Shown: positions 1 through 8,253 of the stretch, one piece after another
Layout: the number at the start of each line of letters is the position of its first letter
How positions within the stretch are numbered: position 1 is the stretch's first letter
DNA from: Shinella sp032095155
GTDB lineage: Bacteria > Pseudomonadota > Alphaproteobacteria > Rhizobiales > Rhizobiaceae
Direction of reading: 5' to 3'
Assembly (NCBI RefSeq): GCF_049199905.1
Contig: NZ_JBLZPK010000060.1
Location: 269,407-333,406, forward strand
DNA: 64,000 bases
Position numbers and translations under genes: made by a program
Notes under the pieces: model-generated
What the model was told of the DNA's origin: nothing
Database searches by the model: none
What the model saw: only the letters and a program-made list of their open reading frames with translations

Positions 1-125
1 GCGCCGTTCGCGCCGAGAAGCGTGCTGATCGCGCCCGGCTGAAGCGCGAAGGAAATGCCGTGCAGCACGCGCTTGCCGCCACGCTCGACGACGAGATTGT
101 CGACGGTGATCGTTCCAGCAGACAT
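1..125 (-). CDS. livF: Branched-chain-type ABC transporter ATPase LivF (5' part only)
   Basis: Only the first 41-42 codons are in the window; the gene continues past the left edge. The N-terminus shows the usual start of a LivF-type HAAT ATPase, with strand beta-1 near residues 5-12 and the beginning of the Walker A loop (LLGANGA) at about residues 36-42. Its ATG overlaps the stop of livG by one base (TGATG), so the two are translationally coupled. It is the last gene seen of the first transporter operon and would pair with the upstream LivG as the second nucleotide-binding subunit on the cytoplasmic face. Substrate cannot be told from this fragment. Confidence 0.85.
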   Translation of the reverse strand, partial: MSAGTITVDNLVVERGGKRVLHGISFALQPGAISTLLGANG

Positions 126-829
126 CACAGTTCTCCCAGATAGGCGAGGCGGACATCGGGATCGGCGAGCACCGTTTCGGTGCGGCCGAGCGCCAGGCGC
201 TTGCCGTAGTCGAGCACAAGCGTTTCCGCGCACATGGCGCGGATGAGCTCCACATCATGATCGATCACGACGACCTGCGCGCCAAAAGCATCGGGAATGG
301 CGAGCACGAGGTCGCGCAAACGTGCGCCCTCCTCGTCCGTCAGGCCGGCGGCCGGCTCGTCGAGCAGGATCAGGCGCGGCGTGCCAATCAGGCATTTGCC
401 GAGTTCCACCAGCCGCCGCTCGAAGAGGTTCAGCCGCGCGCCGAGGCGGTGGGCGACGCTGCCGAGACCGACGAAATCGAGCGCGCGATCCGTCGTGCGG
501 CCGCGCTCGCCCACGGCCGCGACATTGTCGGCGAGGGCCGCGAGATTGTCGCGGGCGGTCAGGTCTTCCACCACCTGCTCCGTCTGGAACGAACGGCGCA
601 AGCCGGCCCGCACCCGTTGCAGCGGCGAGAGCGGCAACAACGACCGGCCATCCAGCTTGATGGCGCCTTCGATCGGGCGCACGAAGCCGGAGAGCACGTT
701 GAGCAGCGTCGTCTTGCCGGCACCGTTGGGGCCGATGAGACCGGAGACGGGCGCACTCAGCATGGCGGTCAGCTGGTCGATCGGCTTGATGCCGCCGAAA
801 CGGACCGAGAGTGTCTCGATTTCGATCAT
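125..829 (-). CDS. livG: Branched-chain-type ABC transporter ATPase LivG, degenerate signature motif
   Basis: A 234-residue HAAT-family ATPase. Walker A is GPNGAGKTT at residues 33-41 and Walker B is LILLDEP at 153-159, followed by an H-switch region (VIDHD). Where LivG proteins normally carry a canonical signature of the type LPYGQQRRLEIA, this one has LNLFERRLVELG near residues 133-144, so the LSGGQ-like glycine pair is lost while the RR-x-x-E part stays. The start was set at the Met whose ATG overlaps the livM stop by 4 bases (ATGA); reading further upstream in this frame only runs inside livM. It would pair with LivF for ATP-driven uptake. Confidence 0.9.
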   Translation of the reverse strand: MIEIETLSVRFGGIKPIDQLTAMLSAPVSGLIGPNGAGKTTLLNVLSGFVRPIEGAIKLDGRSLLPLSPLQRVRAGLRRSFQTEQVVEDLTARDNLAALADNVAAVGERGRTTDRALDFVGLGSVAHRLGARLNLFERRLVELGKCLIGTPRLILLDEPAAGLTDEEGARLRDLVLAIPDAFGAQVVVIDHDVELIRAMCAETLVLDYGKRLALGRTETVLADPDVRLAYLGEL

Positions 830-1857
830 CGCCCGGCTCCTCGGGTGAAACGCGCAAGAAGGCCGGCGATCTTTCCGGCAATGCCGGTCGGCGCCGTTGC
901 CAGCGCGTGGAACAATGCGACGCCGAAAATGCCGATGGTGACATAACCGTCGATGCCGAGATCGGTGAGCAGCGCCGGCAACGCACGCAGCAGCAGGCCG
1001 GCGATGACGGCGCCGTACCAGTGGAAGGCGCCGCCGACCGTTGCCAAAGCAAAGAGGTTGAGGCTTTCGAAGGCGGAGAAGGCGCGGCCTTCCAGCTGAC
1101 CGACATTGCCGGCAAGCAGCCCGCCCGCGATGCCCGCGAGGAAGCCCGAAAGCGCGAAGGCCCAGGCCTTGTAGGCGAGCACATTGACGCCGGAGGCGAT
1201 CGCCACCGTCTCGCCCTTGCGGATCAGCGCCCAGGCGCGACCCGGCCGGGTGATCTTGTGCGCCTGCACCAGCATCAGGCCGAGCGTCGCGATGACGGCG
1301 CAATAGAGGAAATACGGCACCGCCTCGGTTGCGAGCGCCGGACGCGCCAGCATGGAGCGGCCCACCCCATCGGCGCGGCCGAGGAAACCCGGGCCGCCAT
1401 CGGGAAAACCCCAGGCGGAAATGACGATCTGGAAGGCGCCGGCCAGCATCAGCGTCACCAGCGCGAGATAGAGGCCGCGCAGGCGGAGCGCCGGCACGCC
1501 GAACAGCAGGCCGAGCAGCGCCGCGACCACGCCGCCGGCAAGCAGGCTCACCTCGAAGGGCGGCTGCAAACCATGACCTATGCGCAGCGTCACCCAGCCG
1601 CCGACGCCGACCAGCGCGAACTGGCAGAGCGAGACGAGCCCGAGCTGGCCATAGAGCACCGCAACGCCGGCGACGGAAAGCGACAGCGCCATGGCCGAGG
1701 TCAGCGCCGAGAGCCAGAAGGCATTGGCGAGAAGCGCGACGGCAGCGGAAAAGATCGCCATGGCAAGGGCTACGGCAAGCAGCGGGCGCGGCTTTCGAAC
1801 GGTCACTTCCGGGGCAAGCGGCACGGCGGCCGGGACAAGGGTTCTCTCAGTGTTCAT
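826..1857 (-). CDS. livM: Branched-chain-type ABC transporter permease LivM
   Basis: A 343-residue inner-membrane permease with about eight to ten hydrophobic segments. It has the LivM hallmarks of an N-terminal loop YGQLGLVSLCQFALVGVGG and the cytoplasmic EAA-like loop (LIRKGETVAIASGVNVLAYK) that contacts the ATPases. It lies in the compact run livH-livM-livG-livF with ATGA overlaps on both sides. Its partner LivH forms the other half of the translocation pore. Length and order are typical for HAAT systems; the substrate is not readable from the permease alone. Confidence 0.92.
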   Translation of the reverse strand: MNTERTLVPAAVPLAPEVTVRKPRPLLAVALAMAIFSAAVALLANAFWLSALTSAMALSLSVAGVAVLYGQLGLVSLCQFALVGVGGWVTLRIGHGLQPPFEVSLLAGGVVAALLGLLFGVPALRLRGLYLALVTLMLAGAFQIVISAWGFPDGGPGFLGRADGVGRSMLARPALATEAVPYFLYCAVIATLGLMLVQAHKITRPGRAWALIRKGETVAIASGVNVLAYKAWAFALSGFLAGIAGGLLAGNVGQLEGRAFSAFESLNLFALATVGGAFHWYGAVIAGLLLRALPALLTDLGIDGYVTIGIFGVALFHALATAPTGIAGKIAGLLARFTRGAGR

Positions 1858-2735
1858 CGGTCCCTCATCGAGGCACGGGAGGTGCTGCCGAGAATGGTCA
1901 CGGCGATGAGCGCGATGACGAAAGGGGCGGCGGCACGATAGGGCGAGATCAGCGTGATCGGCGTCAGCACGGCCTCGGCAAGGCCGATGCCGACACCGGC
2001 GATCGCAGTGATATAGAGCGAGCGCAGCTGGCCGAGGATCGCGGCGGCGATGGCCGGGATGACGACGAAGGTCAGGAACGTGCCCTGCAGGCGTACGAGA
2101 TCGGCCAGCAGCAGGCCGGCGAGGCCGGAGAACAGGCCGGTGATGACCCAGGCCGCCGTCTCCGTATGCAGCACACGCACGCCGAGAATGGCGGAGAGGT
2201 CGCGGTCATTGGCAAGCGCGCGCATGTCGAGGCCGAGACGGGTGCGGTTCAGGAGCAGCGTGATGGCGCCGACCATGGCAAGCGACAGGACGAGCGCGAT
2301 CAACCGCGTAAAAGTGAGCCGCACGCCAAAAACGGTGAGATACATCTGGTCGGTCGGAAACTGCAGGCGGCGCGGCAACTCGCCCCAGATGATGCCTATG
2401 GCGGCGATCAGCACCAGCGCCGGCGCCAGCGTGCCGACGGCGCGCACGACGATGTCGCGGTGGGAGAGCAGCGGCGCGAAAAGGCGGCCGTAGAGAAAGC
2501 TCACCAAGGTTGAGGTGAGGACACCGAGGAGAATGGCCAGCGCCAGCGGCCAGTTCCATTGCAGGACCTGCCAGGCGACATGGGCGCCGAGCGCACCGAA
2601 GGCGCCGAAGGCGAAATTGAGAACCCCGGTCGAGCGGTAGAGAATGACGAGACCGACGCCGGACAGCGCGTAGACCGCGCCGATCCCCAGGCCGGAAATC
2701 AGGAATGGCAGGAGAGACATGAGGCCCTCGATCAT
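1854..2735 (-). CDS. livH: Branched-chain-type ABC transporter permease LivH
   Basis: An inner-membrane permease of about 290 residues. The N-terminal LivH motif ISGLGIGAVYALSGVGLVI is followed by STGVLNFAFGAFGALGAHV, and an EAA-like loop (LANDRDLSAILGV) sits in the last third. Two starts compete: the Met at 2735 (MIEGLMSLL) and the Met at 2720 (MSLLPF). The second has a GAGG Shine-Dalgarno-like stretch 5-6 bases ahead, so 2720 may be the true start. An 11-bp hairpin separates it from the binding-protein gene upstream. Downstream coupling to livM is by ATGA overlap. Confidence 0.9.
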   Translation of the reverse strand: MIEGLMSLLPFLISGLGIGAVYALSGVGLVILYRSTGVLNFAFGAFGALGAHVAWQVLQWNWPLALAILLGVLTSTLVSFLYGRLFAPLLSHRDIVVRAVGTLAPALVLIAAIGIIWGELPRRLQFPTDQMYLTVFGVRLTFTRLIALVLSLAMVGAITLLLNRTRLGLDMRALANDRDLSAILGVRVLHTETAAWVITGLFSGLAGLLLADLVRLQGTFLTFVVIPAIAAAILGQLRSLYITAIAGVGIGLAEAVLTPITLISPYRAAAPFVIALIAVTILGSTSRASMRDR

Positions 2736-2746
2736 GCGGGAAAGGA

Positions 2747-2776
2747 GACCCTGCGGGACACGATGCCCGCAGGGTC
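2747..2776 (-). other. Intergenic stem-loop between binding-protein gene and livH
   Basis: Arms GACCCTGCGGG and CCCGCAGGGTC pair perfectly over 11 bp around an 8-base loop. The element sits in the gap of about 47 bp between the substrate-binding-protein stop and livH and lacks a T-tract on the coding strand. Structures in this position in periplasmic-binding-protein operons often protect the upstream mRNA 3' end, giving more binding protein than permease. That role is an inference here. Confidence 0.6.
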
Positions 2777-2782
2777 GATCGA

Positions 2783-4030
2783 TCACTTCAGGCTGGCCTC
2801 GAAGGCGCGCACATCCTTCAGCTCCGGATCCGGCGACGGCGCGCAATCGGAAACGACCTTCCACTTGCCGCCTTCGCTGATCGCCATGCGCGTCGTCGAA
2901 TTGGCATTGTGGCGCGGCTGCCCCTCACCGAAATACCAGGGCGCGCAGAAGATATCGCTCTTGAAGTCCTTGACGCCACGCACCGCGGCCGAGACGGTCT
3001 CGCGGGTGATGTTGGCGCTGTCGAGGCTCATCAGGGCCTTTTCGGCGATGCGCGCGGCGAGGTAACCGGCCTGGGCGAAGGTGTCGCGTGGGTCGGAGGC
3101 CTGGCCGTATTCGTCCATCACGGCAAGCCAGTTGGCATTGTCGGGCGTCGTTGCCTCGAGGTCGTTGAACTCCATGTTGACGTAGAACTTGCCATCCCAA
3201 CCGGCACCGAGCGTTTCCGGCACGGAGAGGTCATAGGCGGACGCGGCCGACAGGAACTTGATCTGCTCGTTCAGGCCCTGCTCCTCGGCAGCGACGAGCA
3301 GCGGTATCGCGACGCCCTTGGACATGCCGAGCACGATGACATCGGGCTTGCTGGCGGCGGCCTGCAGCATGATCGAGGTGGCATCCGCACTGCCCGGATC
3401 CATCAGGATCGTCTCGGCGGCAAAACCCTTTTCCTTGGCGAGCAGCATCACGCCATCGCAGGACCAGGTGCCGACATTGGGTATGTTCGGGCCGATGCAG
3501 ACGACCGACTTGGCGGCAAGCTGGTCGAGCGCATAGCCCATGGCGCCGAGCATGGAGACGCGCGGGCCGGCATTCGTCGGCGCGTAGTTTTCAGCAAAGA
3601 AGCATTCGCGCGGCACGCCGACGCCGGCCACGACATAGATGCCGCTCTTCTTGTAGTAGTCGGCGTTCGCCCCGCATTCGACATAGCTCGAATTGCCGAC
3701 CATCAGCACGGCCTTCTCGTCATCGACGAGCTTTGCCGCAAGCTGGGCCGCCTTTTCCGGATCCCACTGGTCGTCCTCGACGAGATATTTCACCGGGCGG
3801 CCCTTGATGCCGCCATTGGCGTTGAGGCAATCGAAATAGGCTTTTGCCGCCTTGGTCGAGTTCGAAAAGTCGTCCGGCCCGGTCTTGCCGGTGATCGCGC
3901 CGATGACGATCGGTTCGCCGGTCGCGGCCGTGCCCGTACCGTCGCCGCAGGATGCGGCCGCATGTGCGCCTGCCGTGCCGGCAAGGCTGAACGCCAGGCC
4001 GACTAGCAGTCCCTTCAACACTTTCATCAT
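2783..4030 (-). CDS. ABC transporter substrate-binding protein, HAAT family, cysteine-rich
   Basis: A 415-residue periplasmic binding protein with a Sec signal peptide (KVLKGLLVGLAFSLAGTAGAHA, cleavage probable at AHA-A). The type I fold starts with IVIGAITGKTGPDDFSN, the place where Leu/Ile/Val-type proteins begin their first lobe. At least eight Cys residues lie in the mature part, an unusual number for the family and suggestive of disulfides. An AGGAGG Shine-Dalgarno precedes ATGATG at 4030. It heads the livHMGF run and follows the GMC/aldehyde dehydrogenase pair, so it probably captures the substrate of those enzymes or a related one. The ligand is unknown. Confidence 0.9.
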   Translation of the reverse strand: MMKVLKGLLVGLAFSLAGTAGAHAAASCGDGTGTAATGEPIVIGAITGKTGPDDFSNSTKAAKAYFDCLNANGGIKGRPVKYLVEDDQWDPEKAAQLAAKLVDDEKAVLMVGNSSYVECGANADYYKKSGIYVVAGVGVPRECFFAENYAPTNAGPRVSMLGAMGYALDQLAAKSVVCIGPNIPNVGTWSCDGVMLLAKEKGFAAETILMDPGSADATSIMLQAAASKPDVIVLGMSKGVAIPLLVAAEEQGLNEQIKFLSAASAYDLSVPETLGAGWDGKFYVNMEFNDLEATTPDNANWLAVMDEYGQASDPRDTFAQAGYLAARIAEKALMSLDSANITRETVSAAVRGVKDFKSDIFCAPWYFGEGQPRHNANSTTRMAISEGGKWKVVSDCAPSPDPELKDVRAFEASLK

Positions 4031-4055
4031 GGTTTCCTCCTCCTTGGTTTTTGAC

Positions 4056-4081
4056 CGGCCGGCGCTCCTCCGCGCCGGCCG
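4056..4081. other. Strong GC stem-loop between GMC gene and binding-protein gene
   Basis: Arms CGGCCGGCGC and GCGCCGGCCG form a perfect 10-bp stem with a 6-base loop. A run of T follows on the plus strand (4082-4086), but on the coding (minus) strand the stem is preceded by A's and followed by GTCAAAAACC. It therefore looks like an intrinsic terminator for plus-strand transcripts. For the minus-strand operon it may be a partial terminator or an mRNA-stabilising hairpin between the oxidoreductase and transporter parts. Confidence 0.55.
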
Positions 4082-4085
4082 TTTT

Positions 4086-5672
4086 TCAGCGTGCCGTTAT
4101 GAAGGCTGCGGCGCGGGCGCCGATCATCATGCAGGGCGCATTGGTGTTGCCGGAGACGAGCGTCGGCATGACCGAGGCATCGGCGACGCGCAGGCCCTCG
4201 ACGCCGCGCACCTTCAGCTCCGGCGTCACGACGGCCATTGGGTCGTCATCGCGGCCCATCTTCGCCGTACCGGCGGGATGGAACACGGTTTTCGCGCTCT
4301 GGCGGATATAGTCTTCCAGCGCCGTCGCATCGTCCTCGACACCGGGACGCGGCAAAACACGGCGCTTGACGATCGCCTGCATCGACGGGGTGTCGAGAAT
4401 GCGGATCGCCGCCTTGACGCCACGCACCAGCGTTTCGACATCCTCCCGATCGGAGAGCACATTGGCGTTGAAATCGACCTTCGCCGCAGGATCGGCAGCG
4501 GTGATGCGGATCGAACCGCGCGAACGCGGTCGCAGGTAGCAGGGGCCGATAGAAAAGCCATGGCCCGGTTCCGGCTCGCGATCGACGAAACCGATCAGCA
4601 CCGGCAAAACATGGAACTGCACGTCCGGCTGGCCGACACCCAGCGTATCGACGAAACCGCCGCATTCCACCACATTCGAGGTCAGGAGCCCCTGCTTCGA
4701 CGTGAGATAGCGCAGCATGTGACCGACGGCCTTCAGGCCGGTATCGTGACCGAGGATGGAAATCGGCTCGAACGTTTCGGCCTGAACCGGCACCTCCATA
4801 TGGTCCTGATAGTTCTCGCCGACACCCGGCAGGTCCGCCACGATATCGATGCCGAGTGAGGCGAGATGTTTGCCGTTGCCGATGCCGGAGAGCTGCAACA
4901 GCCGCGGCGTCGCGATGGCGCCGGCGGCAAGCACGATCTCGCGGTTCGCGCGATAGATGGTGCCATCGAGCAACTCGACACCGATGGCCTTGCGACCTTC
5001 GAACAGCACGCGCGCCACCTTGCGATCGGTCAGCACGGTCACATTCGGCCGCTTTTCCGCCTCGCGCAGGAAGGCCATGGCCGAACTCCAGCGCCGGCCG
5101 TTTTTGGTGGTGCTCTGGTAGAAGCCGACGCCTTCCTGGTCCGCGCCGTTAAAATCGGCATTCGGCTTCAGGCCGGATTCGACGGCCGCCTTGACGAAAG
5201 CTTCCGACAGGGGATGGCGGTGGCGGGGATTGGAGACGGTGAGCGTACCGTCCTGCCCGTGATACTGCCCGTTGAAGGCCTGGTTGTTCTCCAGCGCCTT
5301 GAAGACCGGCAGCACCTCGTCATAGGACCAGCCGCGGCAGCCCATCTGCGACCAGGTATCGTAGTCGTTGCGATGGCCACGGATATAGATCATCGCATTG
5401 AGCGAGGAGCCACCGCCCAGCACATTGCCCTGCGGAACGATCGACGGACGACCGTTGAGGCCCGGCTGCGGATCGGAGGCATAGGGATGGATATCGATCC
5501 CCTTGCCGAGCACCTTGAAGAAGGTTGCGGGGATATGGATCCACGGATCCTTGTCGCGCCGGCCGGATTCGATCAGCAGCACCCGGTTCGCGGGATTTTC
5601 CGAAAGACGGTTGACGACGACGCACCCGGCCGAGCCGCCACCGACAACGATGTAATCGTAGGTCCCGCCCAT
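4086..5672 (-). CDS. GMC-family FAD-dependent alcohol/choline-type oxidoreductase
   Basis: A 528-residue GMC flavoprotein. The FAD-binding motif is VVGGGSAGCVVVNRLSE at about residues 8-24, with the ribose-binding acidic residue in LLIESG. The GMC signature GNVLGGGSSLNAMIYIRG lies near residue 80. The C-terminal catalytic His is in FHPAGTAKMG and the paired Asn in VSGNTNAPCMM. Family members oxidise primary alcohols (choline, aliphatic or polyether alcohols) to aldehydes. The start was placed at the Met whose ATG overlaps the aldehyde dehydrogenase stop (TGATG). Coupling to an aldehyde dehydrogenase suggests an alcohol-to-acid pathway; the exact alcohol is not known. Confidence 0.9.
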   Translation of the reverse strand: MGGTYDYIVVGGGSAGCVVVNRLSENPANRVLLIESGRRDKDPWIHIPATFFKVLGKGIDIHPYASDPQPGLNGRPSIVPQGNVLGGGSSLNAMIYIRGHRNDYDTWSQMGCRGWSYDEVLPVFKALENNQAFNGQYHGQDGTLTVSNPRHRHPLSEAFVKAAVESGLKPNADFNGADQEGVGFYQSTTKNGRRWSSAMAFLREAEKRPNVTVLTDRKVARVLFEGRKAIGVELLDGTIYRANREIVLAAGAIATPRLLQLSGIGNGKHLASLGIDIVADLPGVGENYQDHMEVPVQAETFEPISILGHDTGLKAVGHMLRYLTSKQGLLTSNVVECGGFVDTLGVGQPDVQFHVLPVLIGFVDREPEPGHGFSIGPCYLRPRSRGSIRITAADPAAKVDFNANVLSDREDVETLVRGVKAAIRILDTPSMQAIVKRRVLPRPGVEDDATALEDYIRQSAKTVFHPAGTAKMGRDDDPMAVVTPELKVRGVEGLRVADASVMPTLVSGNTNAPCMMIGARAAAFITAR

Positions 5673-7084
5673 CAGCTCAGCACCGTCTGGATCGTGGTGA
5701 ATTCCTTGAGACCATCGACACCGAACTCGACGCCGATGCCGGACTGCTTGACACCACCGAAGGGCGCGTTCGGCTGGATGGCACCGTGTTTGTTGATCCA
5801 GACCGAGCCGCATTCGAGCTGGAGTGCGACGGCGCGCGCCTTGTCCGGATCGCCAGACCAGACCGAACCGCCGAGGCCGGCGGGGTTGTCGTTGGCGCGC
5901 CGGATCACCTCGTCGAGATCGCTGTAGCGGATGATCGGCAGGACGGGGCCGAACTGCTCCTCGTCCACCAGCCGCACGCCATTGTCGACGTCGGCAACCA
6001 GCGTGATCGGGTAGAAATAGCCTTCGCCCGCTGGCGCTTCGCCGCCGATGAGGATGCGGCCGCCCTTCGCCTTGGCGTCCGCGACCAGCTCGCGCACCTT
6101 GTCGAACTGCATGGCATTCTGGACGGGGCCGAGAATGCTCTTCTCGTCGAGGCCGTCGCCGACGGGAATGTTCGCCGCATAGTCAGCAAGCCGCTGGCAG
6201 ACGTCGTCATAGAGGCTGTCATGCACGTAGAGCCGCTTCAGCGCCGCGCAAGTCTGGCCGTTGTTGATGAAGGCGCCCCAGAACAGGCCCTCTGCGATCC
6301 GCGCCGGATCGGCATCGGGCAACACGATGCCGGCATCGTTGCCGCCGAGTTCCAGCGTCAGGCGCTTCAGGGTGGCGACGGCCGAGGCCATGATCTTCTT
6401 GCCCGTCTCGGTTGAGCCGGTGAAGGTCATCTTGGCGATGCCGGGATGAGCCGACAAAGCGGCACCGATGGCATTCTCGCCGGTCACGACATTGACGACA
6501 CCCGGCGGCAGGACCTCGTTGATGATCTCGACCAGACGGATGGTGGAGAGCGGCGTCAGCGGCGACGGCTTGATGACGACGGTGTTGCCGGCGCGCACGG
6601 CGGGGATGATGTGCCAGCAGGCAATCATGACTGGCCAGTTCCACGGCGTGATCGACCCCGTGACGCCGACCGGCTTGCGGTGGATTTCGACACGGCCTTC
6701 ATTGTCGTCCTGCACCAGTTCGACAGGCAGGCTGAGTTCGGCGGTGTGGCGCGTCCAGGCGAGCGCGCCGCCCAGTTCGAAGCGCGAGCCAAGGCCGTTG
6801 AGCGGCTTGCCCTGCTCCAGCGTCAGCAGGCGGGCGACCTCCTCGGCCTGCTCGCCGAGCTTTTCCGCGATGGTGCGGCAGGCGTTGGCGCGCAGCGCGT
6901 CATCCGTCTTCGACCAGGTCTCGAAGGCGGCGGCGGCAGCGGCCACTGCGCGGTCCAGATCGGCCTCGCTTGCCAGCGGCATCAGCCCGACGACGTCACC
7001 GGTCGACGGATTACGCACTTCGGCGTGGTGGGGCGTGGCGACGCGTTCGCCGCCGATGAGCAGCGTGTACTGCTTCAAAGTCAT
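5672..7084 (-). CDS. NAD(P)-dependent aldehyde dehydrogenase
   Basis: A 470-residue member of the ALDH superfamily. The nucleotide-binding segment TPWNWPVMI is near residue 147, the general-base Glu is in LTLELGGND and the catalytic Cys in NNGQTCAALKR. It would oxidise the aldehyde made by the GMC enzyme encoded directly behind it (one-base overlap). The AraC-type regulator gene ends 92 bp upstream, so this gene opens a sub-operon of its own. Its Shine-Dalgarno GGGAGG sits very close to the ATG and inside a hairpin (listed separately). Paralogous dehydrogenases lie at 14890 and 61412 in this window. Confidence 0.9.
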   Translation of the reverse strand: MTLKQYTLLIGGERVATPHHAEVRNPSTGDVVGLMPLASEADLDRAVAAAAAAFETWSKTDDALRANACRTIAEKLGEQAEEVARLLTLEQGKPLNGLGSRFELGGALAWTRHTAELSLPVELVQDDNEGRVEIHRKPVGVTGSITPWNWPVMIACWHIIPAVRAGNTVVIKPSPLTPLSTIRLVEIINEVLPPGVVNVVTGENAIGAALSAHPGIAKMTFTGSTETGKKIMASAVATLKRLTLELGGNDAGIVLPDADPARIAEGLFWGAFINNGQTCAALKRLYVHDSLYDDVCQRLADYAANIPVGDGLDEKSILGPVQNAMQFDKVRELVADAKAKGGRILIGGEAPAGEGYFYPITLVADVDNGVRLVDEEQFGPVLPIIRYSDLDEVIRRANDNPAGLGGSVWSGDPDKARAVALQLECGSVWINKHGAIQPNAPFGGVKQSGIGVEFGVDGLKEFTTIQTVLS

Positions 7085-7085
7085 G

Positions 7086-7108
7086 TCCTCCCTTGACTGT
7101 CGGGAGGA
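7086..7108 (-). promoter_or_regulatory. Hairpin that would mask the ribosome-binding site of the aldehyde dehydrogenase
   Basis: On the coding strand TCCTCCC, a 9-base loop and GGGAGGA pair over 7 bp. The right arm is itself the Shine-Dalgarno, ending two bases before the ATG at 7084. Folding would hide the ribosome-binding site. This could be an RNA-level control or simply chance pairing of an SD with an anti-SD-like stretch. Confidence 0.4.
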
Positions 7109-7176
7109 GTATCGCCGCGCGGCTTACAGCCGTCTTGGGGAGAAGCGCGCGCCGGCTTGGACCGGAGCGCAGATGG

Positions 7177-8145
7177 TCAGCGTTCCGCGCCCTTCAGGAG
7201 GTCCGTCGGCGCGCAGTCGAACAGTTCCTTGAAGCTGCGGTTGAAATAGGAAATGTCGTTGAAGCCAGCGGAATAGGCCACCTCGGCGATAGTGCCGCCG
7301 GATTTCTGCTCTTTCAGCTGCTCGATCTTTTCCTTGGCGAGCCGCAGCCGCTTGTCGCGGATGATGGTGGTGCAGGTGACCCCCATGCCCTGGAAATCCT
7401 GCTGCAGGGTGCGGATCGAGATGCCCAGCCTCGTTGCCAGCCAGCGGGCGGAGAGGTCGTTTTCCGTCAGATGCCGGTCGATCAGCATGTCGACCATCTG
7501 CAGGCGCTTGCTGGCGCTGTCATGCAACGCATGCAGCGGCTCCGTCTCGCGGCTGGAATGAAAGGCCTGTCGCGTCGCCGTGAACATCAGCTGGCGCAGA
7601 TGCGGCGAGGCGGAATCCGATTCCGCCGTCGTCATGATCTTGGCGATCAACGCATGCAGCATCTGCGCCATCGGATCATAGGCGAAAAGCTTGCGCGCCA
7701 CGTCGAAATGAATGCGGCTGTCGGAATACATCATCTGGCGCGGCAGATGCAGCGAGATGTGGTTGGAGAAATGCCCGCCGAAATGAAAGGTCGTCGGACG
7801 CGTGGAATCGACAAGGATGCATTCGCCGACATCGAGCACGTTCTGCCGGTCGCCATGCTCCAGCCCGCAGCTACCCTCAATCTGCACGATGAGGAAGAGG
7901 TGCTCATTCGGGTCACGGCGGATATCGTCCCAGCCGCGCCGCACATATTCGAGATCGTTGGAGACATGGGCGAATTCCATGCCGCAGACATCGATGCGCC
8001 GGGCCGCGCCCAGCACGTCGTCGCCGCGCTCCATGGTCTTCGGATTGAAATTGCCGCAGATCGAGCGCAGATCGTCGGCCCATTGATCGTAGGATACCGG
8101 CGCCCAGGCCTCCGGCACGAGGGTCTTGTGCTGAACGAGATCCAA
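7177..8145 (-). CDS. AraC-family transcriptional regulator
   Basis: About 322 residues. The N-terminal part resembles the AraC-binding-like sensor domain found in FeaR/TfdS-type regulators, and the last ~100 residues hold two helix-turn-helix units (ARWLATRLGISIRTLQQDFQ and IAEVAYSAGFNDISYFNRSFK). I chose the TTG start at 8145 because a GGGAGG Shine-Dalgarno lies 5 bases ahead of it. The longer GTG start at 8241 falls inside a conserved promoter motif (8227-8248). The gene sits between a LivF gene and the ALDH/GMC pair on the same strand, so it is the probable local activator of this block. Confidence 0.88.
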   Translation of the reverse strand: MDLVQHKTLVPEAWAPVSYDQWADDLRSICGNFNPKTMERGDDVLGAARRIDVCGMEFAHVSNDLEYVRRGWDDIRRDPNEHLFLIVQIEGSCGLEHGDRQNVLDVGECILVDSTRPTTFHFGGHFSNHISLHLPRQMMYSDSRIHFDVARKLFAYDPMAQMLHALIAKIMTTAESDSASPHLRQLMFTATRQAFHSSRETEPLHALHDSASKRLQMVDMLIDRHLTENDLSARWLATRLGISIRTLQQDFQGMGVTCTTIIRDKRLRLAKEKIEQLKEQKSGGTIAEVAYSAGFNDISYFNRSFKELFDCAPTDLLKGAER

Positions 8146-8226
8146 CTTTGCCTCCCAACAAAGGTCGGTCGCGCCGCACGGATAGCGCGGAACGGGACGG
8201 CAAGGATGCGCCGCCCTGGCCGCCGA

Positions 8227-8248
8227 GTCAATGTGATTCACCTGTTAA
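8227..8248 (-). promoter_or_regulatory. Conserved 22-nt promoter motif, copy 1 (upstream of araC-type gene)
   Basis: On the plus strand this reads GTCAA-N5-TTC-N4-GTTAA. The same pattern with identical spacing is present at 14753-14774 and 18019-18040, each time in the same orientation upstream of a minus-strand gene. It lies about 80 bp before the TTG start of the AraC-type gene. The half-elements GTCAA and GTTAA form a direct repeat with a 17-nt period, which would suit an AraC-type activator site; TTGAC on the coding strand could also be a -35 box. Confidence 0.5.
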
Positions 8249-8253
8249 GCAAA

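Noticed and set aside
7177..8241. Longer AraC-type reading frame starting at GTG 8241
   Set aside because: The GTG has only a weak ribosome site, lies inside the conserved 22-nt motif, and the extra 32 residues look unlike an AraC-type N-terminus. TTG 8145 has a strong GGGAGG.
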